Part shown: in pieces, positions 33,879 to 45,217 of the stretch
Numbering within the stretch: the first letter of the stretch is position 1
How the letters are laid out: each line of letters opens with the position of its first letter
DNA from: Fomes fomentarius
Lineage: Eukaryota > Basidiomycota > Agaricomycetes > Polyporales > Polyporaceae
Length of the DNA stretch: 64,000 bases
Assembly (NCBI GenBank): GCA_022606135.1
Contig: JABYQN010000011.1
Coordinates: 372,001 to 436,000 of the forward strand
Reading direction: 5' to 3'
Translations under genes and position numbers: made by a program
Notes under the pieces: generated by a model
The model's input: the letters and a program-made list of their open reading frames with translations, nothing else
Databases searched by the model: none
What the model was told of the DNA's origin: nothing

Positions 33879-36800
33879 GGGGGGATGGTGGTGGTTGGGG
33901 GGAGAGAAGGGCGGAGGGACGGAGCGTGGAGAGATATAAGCTGTTGTATTCTGTTACGGCAATAAGCGACGCCAATTTGAGTAGATAGCTTATATAATAA
34001 TGGAAGATTCTATGGCTGGCCAATCTGATTTCAATCTCGTGGGATTTATCAGGATTTATTCTCGCACTTTCGTCGCCCTGCCTCGCCTCGAAGTTTGGAC
34101 CGGAACCACCACGCTTGCGGATGCCTGCGGATGCCTCCCGACGGCTGCGACAGACATTCTTTTGTCCCCATCATTCTGCGCGACAACAGACACCAACGGC
34201 AGCCCCTGTCTGCTTTGATATACCGCACGCTTGGAAGGTTGGCCATGGGGTGCGTGGCATCCCTTCTGCCAGACTGTGGCGTGCCCACGGCTAGCCATGT
34301 TTGGTCCGCGCCAGCCAACGACTCTCGCAGAGTCGTCCAAAATTAAGTTGTGCGTGTGGGACTCGTGCCGGCATCTGATGCCGCGCGCGTTTCACCACTC
34401 GCTTCTACCCACAGTCTGCCTTATGTGGCTCCGGCAGCACACCGACTAGCCACCGTGCCCCCTTCCTGTCCCGCACTTTCCTATCTCTGGCCGTCTTGCC
34501 CGGCCAAAGGCATCTCAATTGCATTTTTGCCCGCGGAAGTTTGCGAATCTTCCCGTCTTCTTTTGTTGTTGATCACCCTATGATATATCAGGTTCGAACG
34601 GAGGTCGGATGTGGTCACGCCTCCCACGCTGGACCACCCCTTTTGTTCATTGGTTTGTCCACGCCCAATGCCCTTTCAAACCTTCCACCTCAGCGAAGGT
34701 ACGATCGAATGGCCCATGTGTGACCCGGAACCTCTCGCTTATACCTACACGCACCGCCATGCGTCTGCGTCCTTACACGTACAACTTACTAGAGCGGGCG
34801 ACCACATTCCTTTCAGATCTCCGTCGATAACACGGACGTCTTTGTGCGATGCTATCGTGCCCGCGTCTCTAGGACTCACCGTTGGAAATGGCAGATTGGT
34901 CCCCGTTCATCGGCTGTCTCCCGAGACTGTGGGACGTTAGGGTCCACACCGCACATCACTCACTTATCGCATATCCACCCATCTCACCGCACAATATTTA
35001 CATTTTCTGCAGAAAGCGCCCACCCAAGTGACTCATTTGGCCGCATTCGAATCATCGCGAAGGTCAGGAACCTCATGCTCTCCTGGTTGCTTTTCAGGGT
35101 CCCCTTCGAGTGGAAGGCCCAAGAAGAAGATGACGGTGGGGACGAGCCGGCCAGCCAGAGCGGTCAAACTGCCACCGTCGGCCACGGCTCTGGGCCGATT
35201 GGAAGTCGGTCGTTGCCGTAAGGTCGGGCTGGGGCTCCGACTCGCACGACACAGCCCCGAATCATTCCTGCACCCGCTCAACCACCCCCAATTCTTCCTG
35301 GAGTCTGGGGGCATGCAGCGTATCCCACAACTCGTTCTCGAACGTGCTTCTCAAGCTGCGCCCGGCCAACACGAGGCATGGACAGGTCCCCAGAATGATC
35401 TGCGATGGTCGTGTTTCCCACCCACATCGCGCGTGGGCGCCCTTCCACGCCAGGAATCAAGGTTGATCCAGCATTCCGACTTCACTGTCAATCACCAGGC
35501 AGCTGGCCTGACGGATGTCTCGGAACACACTTCCCCTGGCCGTCGGAATGACGTGTTACTGTAGTCACCAAGAATGCCCTGTTGCGGTGACCGCCGCTTA
35601 TCTCTGGCTGGCTCTCAGGTGACAACCGTGGACGTTCCGTGTGCTCTCGCTTGGTGCAGCTTTTTACGGCCGTTGCACCCACAAGTCAACCGACAAGCGA
35701 TGGATCGGACAACACAAATCTGTATGTCTTCGATTATCCTGCGCTGTGTTATGGCTGCGCTCTACACTCTCGACGGACTGCACCACTTGGGAAAAAACAG
35801 ATTCCAGTGGTCGCTCATAGCGTTCCCTCGTCCAGAACACCTTGGTGGCGTCCGTGCTTTGTTCGTTGCGTGCGATACAGCAGCCATGCGGTCCGGTCGC
35901 AAGCGACGCATTCGCGTCCTCGAGACGACGGCATTGTTTCCATCTCGTCTCCGTCCTTATTGATGAACTAGTCATTCATTGTTCTACGTCGCCGCCACGA
36001 AGCGCCACGGGCGCTTGCTGGTGTACAACGTTGCTTCACCACGTTCACAACAACATCATCTGCTTGTCTCCAGGGCCGTTCATCCAAACAGAACATAAAC
36101 AAATTACGCGCCATCGCTGAACGCGACTGTTACCTCCTACGACTCTCTAGCCGACTGGACATTGTCCTCTAGACCGATTTCCCACCAACTGCACCACGCT
36201 CCCCCAAACTGTAGCCGCTCATTGTATCCTAACTGGCGCCGTCATCCTTGGTGACTGTCTTGGATCTCCCAAACCTGGCTTCTATTGCTAACCGCTCAGC
36301 TATGTAGCCGTCGACCGTGTCATATGCCTGTCTGCTGTCTGCGCCGCTGTCCGCGACGCTCGGCGGTCAATGTACGGTCATAAATCATTACCGGTGTCTT
36401 ATGGCTTTACGGCACCATTTCAGCTAGGTTTCCCCCTATTATCCATCTCGTAGCGCCATCCATAAAAGTCGCCTCCATCTCAGCCTTAGCTCTGTAGTGA
36501 CCTATGGCTTGACTGCGGCACATAAGGAGTATACTCCCCAGCATCCAATTTGGCGGATAGAACGTTACGCAAGGTTCCTACCCACCATGCCTTCATGGCC
36601 ACGGTGCCACCCGCCCCACGTTCTTTCCCATAATACGCGCTCCGCGCGTCGCTAGCTCGACTGCAATTGGGTTGCCAGCGGACGTGGACACGGCCTTGCG
36701 CGGACGCATCTCAACATCCCGGTTCGCAGTCTCCCGCGGCGCGGTGTCGGCGTTTACCTGCGGGACCATCTGATGGTCTTACCTACCGCGTCGTTCGAGG

Positions 36801-39139
36801 GCCGTACTATATGGGGATCGCAGGACCAAGTCTGGGCTAGTCCGCTAGTCCGGTGAGGAGACCCTTTTGCATCTAGACTGCAGGGTCGGGCAAGAATCGC
36901 TGCTGATCGGTACCGCACTTCTACAGCTGTTCTTCTTCGTGCGATGCTTTGAGCGGGATATATATTAATGCCTCCTTTGTGTCCACTGGCAACCGAGGAA
37001 CGCGCGGATCCGCGCCTGTCCTGTCAGTTGAGCGGACGTGCCAAGGTCAGTACTGAATGAGTTCCTGCTCCACCGCGACTCACCTGCGACTATGTCAAGC
37101 GGGAGAGCGGGCAGTGGCGTGGGCTCAAGCATCGCCGTTCAATACCGTCTCAGATATTACTCCATCAGGTCGTGCAGAGTTTCCAACCGCCGTGGAGTTT
37201 GGAGGCGCAGCCAGACGCCTCCGACAGGTGCGCTTGTGGCTCAGGCTCAGGCTCACCGTCCGACGCCAGATGATGGGTAAGCATGTGGAAGAACATCAAT
37301 GAAGATCCACTCCCATGTCACAGGCCTCAGCTGGGCCGATCCCCCGACTGACCAGTCGCTCTGGCTCCGCTCATCTGCCTGCTTCTGCAGGTGCGTCAAG
37401 AATGTGCTGATATAGGTGTACGTCGCCTCTGTTTCGGGCGCGACCTATCTTCAAGAGCGCCCCGCTAAAGTATGTTTGAAGTTCCATGCATCCCTCCCGC
37501 ATCGTCTGCGCTGATTGCGTCTTTGCGCGACTCTAGGTGCACGTACGCTCGCGCTGTGCTACGGTGGTGCATCATACCCGAGGAACAAAGAAGCCGTCAG
37601 GCGCCATTCGGGACAACCGCCTGGAGACACATGTTGGATGCCTGCCCCTCCTGGCTGTGGGCTCTAGTTAGGTCGCCGTCGTCCATGCTTGCGCGACCAG
37701 TGTGTTCATCCCTATGGGTACACTCTCGGAGATGTGCACGTGCGGGACACCGACATTTCGTCAAGCCCCTGTTGGCCACATATGAGCGCGCGAGTAGACA
37801 GCACCGTAAGCATTCCGGAGGCGAGTCGCTCGGATGAACGTGCTTCCAGCCCCTTATCCGACTTCATTGAAAATCTGGGCACTTGCGTAGGCGTACGTAT
37901 CGGCCCTAGTTCAACGGACGCGTGCGGGTCTCTTTATCTCTTGACTACCGTTAGTTTATGCCGGTCTGCATCTGACGGCGGTAGAATTGTCGGGCAAGTT
38001 GGGACACAATCATTGCGACAGATAGACCGGCAGCCGCCGTCTGCGGCGCCAGCCTGGACAGATTCTCTCCGCGTTCATGTCACTCTCGCCGCGCCCGCGG
38101 ATAAATCGCTGGTACTGGCAGTAAGGCGTAGCACTCTTTCCGTATCCTTGTGCGATTATCCTTTTTGACTCGTCACGAATGACGATTGTGAGCTGACTAA
38201 ATTTTAGCTGCGATTGCCACCGATTCATCCACTGCGCAGCCTTGCCGCCACCCAACTCCTTCAGGAACTTCTAAACGGGCGGCATTGTTCAGGTTCTCAC
38301 GACTCATCCCACAATGGCGTCAAGTATGCGCCGGCCTTGCGCTTTTCCCTCCAGTTGTACCTCTCACCTCTCTGGCGACCGCCCGCTACATGCTGGTATC
38401 GCAGGACGCTCCCTCAAACACACACACACCGCGGACGCCGAGCAACTGCGGCTGTGCGGCGTAATTACTGGGAAGTCGAACATCGGCGGAATTGCCTGGT
38501 CACCGCGATAGAATTTCTCTCTCGAGCCTTCTCATGCAAGTTGCCCGTTCAGGCGACACCGGCTGACCTCGGGCGTCCGCTATCATACGGAACATACCTG
38601 GGCGGTAGGCGTCCTGGAACTTCTAACCTGCGTGGAAGCTGTCTAGCCAATTATATCTATGACCATCCCGTCGGGTCACGTAGAAGAGGGGCTCCAGGCC
38701 CACAGAGAAGGATCCCCATTTTGTCAGGTGCCCTTCAGCTGTAGATTATCAGAAGCCCCTCCGCGTAGGTTCAAGGGCCGTTGGCCGCATTCGCGCCGCC
38801 AGACAGGCGAACGGAACTGCTCAAGTCATCCCAATTGCCAACGCCATGGAAGGGTGTTCTTGCATGTGCATCAGTGGAGCAGCTAGGTGCATCGCGTGAA
38901 AGCCCGCGAAGTAAAGAACATGTCGGTGCCAGAGGCTATTAGAATGAACTTTGGTGTGGGAAATCAATTAAGAAGCCTGAGACTCGCCGCTCGGAGAGCG
39001 GGAACCTTCCTTCCTTGATTGTACCTTTGAGGAGAACTCCTGTGTGATCTTGACAGAGGCGTTGTCAGTACCAGTCTACCCATAGAATCAGTTGGGCTGC
39101 GGATCGCCTGTAGCAAAAGTGTAACAAGTCACAAAAGAA
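33879..39139. other. Large gene-poor block
   Basis: More than 5 kb without any frame that I can connect to a protein family on either strand. Frames are short and overlap in several phases; 36121-37037 lacks even a 60-residue ATG frame. By eye the plus strand is richer in C than G between about 34.1 and 36.5 kb. I found no reverse transcriptase, transposase, long terminal repeat or tandem array. It could be a decayed element, a noncoding transcript region, or plain intergenic sequence. Confidence 0.5.
39133..39136 (-). terminator. RNA polymerase III terminator of tRNA-Thr
   Basis: A run of four T on the minus strand, 3 bp beyond the tRNA discriminator base, as expected for Pol III termination. 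Confidence 0.6.
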
Positions 39140-39230
39140 TTCCCACTAGCCGACTTGAACGACTGACCTCATCATTTCATACAAAGGTAAATAGTACTAG
39201 TGATGCGCTCTACCACTGAGCTAAGCGGGA
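39140..39230 (-). tRNA. tRNA-Thr (anticodon AGU) with a 19-nt intron
   Basis: A full cloverleaf can be drawn on the minus strand. The 7-bp acceptor stem is 39224-39230 with 39141-39147 (one G-U pair), the D-arm GCTC/GAGC, the anticodon stem CATCA/TGATG, and the T-arm AGTCG/CGGCT around TTCAAGT. The A box (TTAGCTCAGTGG) and B box (GTTCAAGTC) are intact. The anticodon AGT is at 39196-39198, followed by A37 and then an intron at 39176-39194 in the canonical position. The mature length is 72 nt with the discriminator at 39140. Position 34 A would be edited to inosine to read ACU/ACC/ACA. Confidence 0.9.
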
Positions 39231-39373
39231 CTTATAAGTAATTAGCAAGCTCAATAAATATTAGGCATATCTCCTTGGGACCAATGGCCCGGGATTCCGC
39301 CGGAAGCGATGGGAAGTGTGGATGCTCCTTTTCGTCTGCTACCATTTTCACGGACCTGCGCCGAAGGGCATTC

Positions 39374-41507
39374 ATGAATCCCTTCTATCACCAGGATGGA
39401 TCTCGCGACGCTAGCGACATCTTCAGTGGCGTACCATCTGGCTCGCATTCTCAGGGACAGATGAACTTTCAGCCTGGTGTCAATATGGACATGCTCGAGA
39501 ACCTCCTCATGCAGGACCCTTCGGGAGCGTCGAATCAGCATCAGCAACATTCTCAGCCATCCGCAACACCGCAGGCGCTATTGGAGCATCAGGTCAAGTT
39601 CACGCAGTTGCAGCAGTTGCAGCAGCTCCAACAACAGCTACAACAGCAGATTTTCCAGCAGCAGGTACGTTCCCATCCCTATTCCTCGTCTTGGCAGTCA
39701 GAGGATGGAGGGTAAGGGAGTGGGTGCAAGGTGGATGGGATGGAGGACTCGGAGAACATTGTTCTGATGTCCATGTTCCATGTCCATCTGCAGCTCGACC
39801 TGCTCAGTGGCAGCAGCCCGCTGTATAGTAATGTCTCCTCTGTTATCCATCGCGCCAGGGATACTCCCCAGTTCGGCTTGCCAACCCCAGGTGCGTGCTC
39901 AACGTTCATTCTGCCTTGGGTCCTTCTAAAATTGCCAAGTTTCATCTACGGAACTCCGGGCGCAACAAAATACCGACTTCGTATCCCCCATGCTCCTCCA
40001 CTCGAACGGGGGCACTATGGGCACTATGGCCCAAAATCCGGCACTATTGCCGAACTTTATGTCACAACTACCGCAACATATGCTTCCCTCCGCGCCGCAT
40101 TCTGCGCCGGCAAATATTGTCTTCCAAAGCCCCGGTTACGCTCTTCCTTCGCCAGGAGATCTGGATCTAAGCGAATTGCCACCCATCTCGAGTCCGATGC
40201 TCGACTCCTACCATAACTCTGGCAGCTCGTTCTCCTCCGGAAACTCATCGCAGAACACTGGCCGGTTACGCAGTGGCACCATTGGTTCAAAGCGTCCGAA
40301 TGCGTCCTCTAGTGGCGACGAGTCAAGTGTTACAAGCAGACCAGCTCGTAAGCGACCCTCGCCTGCGGATAGAAAAACGATCACCGCGTCCTCCAGCGGT
40401 AAGAAGACAAATCGTCCTACTCGGTCTGCGACGTCTACTCCGTTGTTCCCGGCTACAGCGCCGTCGTCCGTGAGGCCAAGCCCTGTACAGCGCGGCATGC
40501 AGGGCCTGGACATTCCAGGGGACACTCCGTCTCCAGTCGACCCTCCGATGCCGCCACCAGCTCACCCGCCGCTTGACGCACCTCCCTCCGTAATCTCTGA
40601 CCCGTCCACTTCCTCTACTCCGCCTCCGCCCGCGACTCCGGTCTCGCCCACCGGCGCTACTCAGCCTAGCCAAATTCAGCCAGTCACTCCGGCCCAGATG
40701 TTCAAACTCGGCCGACTAGCGGTTGGAAATAATTTAGTTTCCCCGCCGAATACCCAGGAAGGCACGACGGTCGCCAAGCAGAAGGAAGGAAGGCCGACTA
40801 CTCGGTCTGCGACTGGTGCATCCAAGTCCAAGGCCGCAGACAAGACTGCCGGCGGGCAGCTCATCAGTCCAGCCTTGAAGCCGATCCGTCCAGGTCGGTC
40901 CAGTCACTATTCTTCCACAAGCGTCCGCGGTGGAATTTCTAACAATTATCTGTTGTCTCTAGCCGGCAATGCAGTGATGACCCCATCGACCGCATCCCCG
41001 AGCACGCCTTTCATGCCGCCGCAGATTCGTAAGTCTTCGCACAAGGCAGCGGAGCAGAAGCGGCGCGATTCGCTGAAGACGTCATTCGACGATTTACGCG
41101 TCCTCCTGCCGCCTATACCTCTTCCTTCCGAGGAAGGCTATCCCGACGAACCGATTCCACCCGGTGCTATGCCCCCGCGGGGTCCTCCCAAGGGCAACTC
41201 CGAGGGTCCGAACCGTGGCGTGAGCAAGCTGCAGCTCCTGCGTTGTGGGAACGAGTTTATCAAAGTACTCAAGAGCCGCACTGATCGGCGTGACGAGGAA
41301 ATCACGCGCTTGCGTCAGGAGGTCCGACGTCTGCGTGAGTTGGTTGGTGAGGAGGCTGCGGTCTCACCGGATGGACAGGGCATGATTGATCTGGAGCGCG
41401 ACCTTGACGAGTGCGAGACGTCCGGTGGTATGTTTGGCCGCGCCATGGCTGGAATCCGGGCGTCATCTATTGTAGAAGGCGACGCGGAGGACGACGGCGA
41501 TTCCTGA
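39374..41507 (+). CDS. bHLH-leucine zipper transcription factor
   Basis: The start MNPFYHQDGSRDASD is at 39374; exon 1 runs to 39664 and ends in a Gln-rich tract (LQQLQQQLQQQIFQQQ). A short middle exon is uncertain, and the main exon begins about 39940 and runs to the stop at 41507. The long middle is Ser/Pro/Thr-rich and disordered. The basic region RKSSHKAAEQKRRDSLKTSF has the His, Glu and Arg that read CACGTG-type E-boxes in class-B bHLH proteins. Helix 1 (DDLRVLLPP) is followed by an unusually long Pro/Gly-rich loop of about 40 residues, helix 2 (KLQLLRCGNEFIKVLKSR) and a zipper-like heptad helix (EEITRLRQEVRRLRELVG). It acts in the nucleus as a dimer. Targets cannot be read from the sequence. 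The closest general types are fungal SREBP-like or INO4-like factors; I do not assign a symbol. Confidence 0.88.
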
Positions 41508-42001
41508 TTTCAATGGTAATGCTGACATGTCTGTTCCTCCTCCTGGAGTCGGTTGAAGTCATGGTTTCTTCGATAGAGGGATAGATTTGGATAGATGGTA
41601 TATAGTGTCTTATAAATAGTACCGCTAGCGTGTTGTATTCTGTATCATGCCCTCCAACCGTATACCCGCGCTGGTCTATGGGCCGTTACTTTCGTCGGGT
41701 CCTTAAGCGCCTTTTCGCCTGGTTTTGAACCGCCAAAACGGTGCATGCGTCCCTTGAGTAATGTCCCGACGTTCTTGCAGGTTGAGGCGATGCTTGGGAC
41801 ACGACTCGCGATCATCCCACCAAACCGGCGATCACGATCTCATCGTAGATCCGCCAGTGAAGCCGCCACGTGAAAAGCGGTCACACTAGTCGGTGCCTGT
41901 GACAAGTTCGGTTTCGCCGTCAGCGCAACGCGCACTTTTCCTCCGCCCGCCACCAAGCCCGCACAAGACTCATCGCCCGACCCCTCTTAACCGCCGCCGC
42001 A
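41508..42001. other. Spacer between bHLH gene and small membrane protein
   Basis: 494 bp between two same-strand genes. The part before 42002 is C-rich on plus, as in many fungal core promoters. No gene seen. Confidence 0.5.
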
Positions 42002-42702
42002 ATGTCACAGCCAATCCAAGCAAAACACCCGCTGTAAGTCTGGTGATTAAGCGGGAGTAATGGGAGCGGAGTGGGCTTATCATCGCGCGCGCAGGTCGAT
42101 CGTGTTCTTGCTCCACATCGCGCTCGACATCCCCATGGCCATTCAGGGTCTCTGGTCGCCGCTCAATCTCCCTTTCCTGCAGCTGAACAATACCGCCATG
42201 GTCTTCATTAAGGTAATACGCGTTCTAATAACACTACAAACGGCACGTTGATAAGAACTTTGCCGCAGTTATACGCAGCACTTGTCAGCGGCACATGTGT
42301 CGCAGCTTTATTGTGCTTCGGTCTCGCCGGTAAGTCACACACACCTCACCTCCGCGCTAATAGTCGGTGACACTGTTGTGTGACACAGAGTTCTTGCCCG
42401 GAAAACGCGCTCTGGCCATCGCTTTGTGCATTTATCACGCTACGTGCTCTACGGTCCTCTTCAACGCACCTCGGTTCATCCCGCATTCCTTCGGATCGCT
42501 TGCTGAGTCGTAAGTGTCGTTGTCTGATAATACGTTTCTGCAATGCACTCACTTACTTACCTTATTGTCTCGCAGATGGCGTGCGACTCCCGAGGTCGTC
42601 TGGGGAACGCTCCATGGTCTTGTTGGCCTCGGCTTCGCCGTCTGGTGGCAGGCAACGGTGCATATCGCCGCCGCCGCCGCACAGATCAACAGAGCGAAGT
42701 GA
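42002..42702 (+). CDS. Small four-helix membrane protein of unknown function (152 aa)
   Basis: Five exons (42002-42033, 42095-42212, 42269-42329, 42389-42509, 42576-42702) total 153 codons. All four introns have GT-AG ends and the frame stays open. The protein starts MSQPIQAKHPL. Four hydrophobic stretches can be drawn: IVFLLHIALDIPMAIQGLW, LYAALVSGTCVAALLCFGLA, ALAIALCIYHATCSTVLF, and LHGLVGLGFAVWWQATVHI. The loop after helix 3 has FNAPRFIPHSFG. There is no cleavable signal. It looks like a conserved fungal hypothetical of the small DUF type, but I do not recognise a named family. Confidence 0.8.
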
Positions 42703-45217
42703 TAGTTCTGGCTGCATCGTGCTTCCTGCATGCCACCTGTTCACTTTCCAGTAGGTCATCATTGTCAATTCAAGGCTCTGCCTACGTAGACCTTGATTAC
42801 CCGTCTTGCCAATGAATCGCTGGTTTGTAGCAAACAGACGGACCGCTGGGGAGCATGGAGCACGGTTGACGTGTCCCTTGTGCATATGGTGTGAGATCTT
42901 CTATGATAGTCGGTCGACTATCCCACGTTATCGTTGCATGTTGTGCACTCCCCCAGATGTACGGTCCAGGTTATTAACCGCTGTCCTAGGTGGTCGACCC
43001 ATAAGTTTCTCGTACAACGCTGCAGGGTGGTCCAATTACATGTAGCCTTGTTGGATTGAATGATCTCTTCTGCATGTATGGTACCCCTCCACCGATGCGA
43101 TCGCTGATTCCATCGGTAGGATTAATGCGGTGGTGTGTGCTTCGAGGAGTTAGTCGCACGCAAACGTAGTCTTTCCACAGCGTGTCCGCTACCACAGGAG
43201 ATAAAGAACCTCGATTAAGTAGCGTCCAGAAGATGTGTGTTGAGCTCACTATCAGGGCACGCACTCGACGAACAGAATAGGGGCCGCGGTCCGCATACCC
43301 ACAGGAAGCCGGCCGTTATTCATCGCACCCACATGCGTGTATCCACAGCCATCCTTCCGCGAGCATTCTCCGTCGGCTTCTCGGACCCGTGTCTACCGGA
43401 CGTGGCACTTCATGGGCAGGCACCGCGCGCAGGGATGCGGGTCGCGGGACGATTGGTGTCATTAAAGGTCCTGGAACCCACGCTTCGCACTGCGTATAAC
43501 TTATTCGTTCCGACCCGGTTCCGGATCCTGTTGCTATTGCGTCCGAGCCGAGTCGGGATCTTGCGTGCATTCTTCAGCGGGTGCAGTGAGATGGCATAGA
43601 GCTTCCCCTTTTCCGGCGATGCGACGGTGGAGGTAGGACCGCAACGCCGGTGTATCAAGCTGCAGGTTCCTCGTGCCTTGTGCTAAAGAATTTACGGAGA
43701 AAATTAGTGATCAATGGAGGCTTCGTCTACGCCCGACGGACATTGGGCATTTGTGTTTGCTTGACAACTCGGGGCCGGTCATTTCACGGTGTGCCCGTCC
43801 TTTGTGACGATCATAACGGCCAATAGTTCGAGTCAAAGCTGTACGCACAGCGGGACCGTTTGATCCACAACTATTATCCGCACAAGATCTAGAGTTCCGT
43901 CACCGCCCAACTTATATTCAGGCGACTCGTGACCACATCCGTACGCGCATCTATTTACCGCCCCACTGTGCCACTTATCATCGGTCATCTAGACTCTTCG
44001 TCTTCCTCCTTCTCCAGGCCAGTGCACACCTGTGGTCAATCAGTATCACCTTTGGGATATAAATACTTATTCGCTTGACTCTTCGTCTCACAGACCAAGC
44101 TGGCGACCGGTGCTCAATACACGGTTGTCGCCGCTAGTGTCGTCGCCGCTTACCCCGAGAAGCAGTGCGTCTCCGCATTAATCACGAGCACTCGAGTGGT
44201 GGTTCCATGGTCAGCGCCACAGCGCTCGCACGATGGCTGGTGGCACGGGTGGCGTGCATCCTTGCTTCTTCCAACTTCATCTATGTACCGCTCGAGGAAT
44301 GCAGCAGCCGCAGCCGCCACAGCACGGCTTGCACGCCGCTCGTTGACACCGCCCGACAGGGCTGTGGACAACGTGGCTGCTTGCCAACACTGCCAAGACA
44401 CCAGCGCGAGTGTAATATATCGTCATCCTCGATATTGACATGCTGCATTGGTGCCTCGTCCATGTTGCGCACGTGGCAATGGCGAGGTTATCCTGATTTC
44501 TGCCCAACACGAGGACCTACAAATACGTAAATATGTTGCACACAAGATTACCTACGTGGTACGTACACCGAGCCGAAAGTGTCATGCTAGACTTAGCAAA
44601 TCGGGTAGGCATGGCTGCAACATGGTAGACGGAATGGTTTGGAAGTCTGCAAGAAGTTTCACAAACACTTCCGTGGGCAGTCTTGCGGAACGGAGGGAAG
44701 GATGGCTTGCCATAAATTGTTGGTTGGCCGATACATCAAGGAAGCTGGTACAGGCAACGTAATCCATACGCTTGTCCGTGACCTGCTTCAGATTGATGCG
44801 GGACGAGTGAGCGCTGGTTACATACACTCGACATTCCTCCGTCGCGCTGCCGAGTCGTGCCCACGGCGAGACGCCGTATCAACGTGTTGGTGGACGAAGA
44901 TGGGCATTTCCGGATAGTCACTAAATGGCAATAGCCTGGTGATTTGTTGTCCCAGTGATGCGTTTAGGCACTGCAGGCTGACGTGGCCCGGAAGTAGTAT
45001 AGTAGGGTTGCAGAAGACGACGGCCTCGACGGTGAAACCTTGCATGTTGCTGTGAGAAGCGCTCATATAGCGAGGCGACTCTCGTGTGACTCGTGAAGGC
45101 TTCTAGACACGGTGGCACACGGCCAAGTCGAGGTATGCAGTGACTCGTGATCGGAGTGCTATTAATATTATTGAGTCCCGACAGCAAATATCAGACAGAC
45201 GAGACTGAGGCATTGCA
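42703..45217. other. Intergenic region between membrane protein and PDK1-type kinase
   Basis: About 2.5 kb with only short overlapping frames. A stretch near 44090-44165 reads as a plausible Ala/Val-rich peptide (KLATGAQYTVVAASVVAAYP) but has no continuation that I can support. No RNA gene or repeat found. Confidence 0.45.

Noticed and set aside
35028..35564. 178-residue plus-strand frame in the gene-poor block
   Set aside because: Low-complexity Arg/Ser/Pro composition typical of GC-rich noncoding DNA; no family match recognised.
33879..39139. Possible LTR retrotransposon in the gene-poor block
   Set aside because: No reverse transcriptase or integrase motifs and no paired long direct repeats found by eye.
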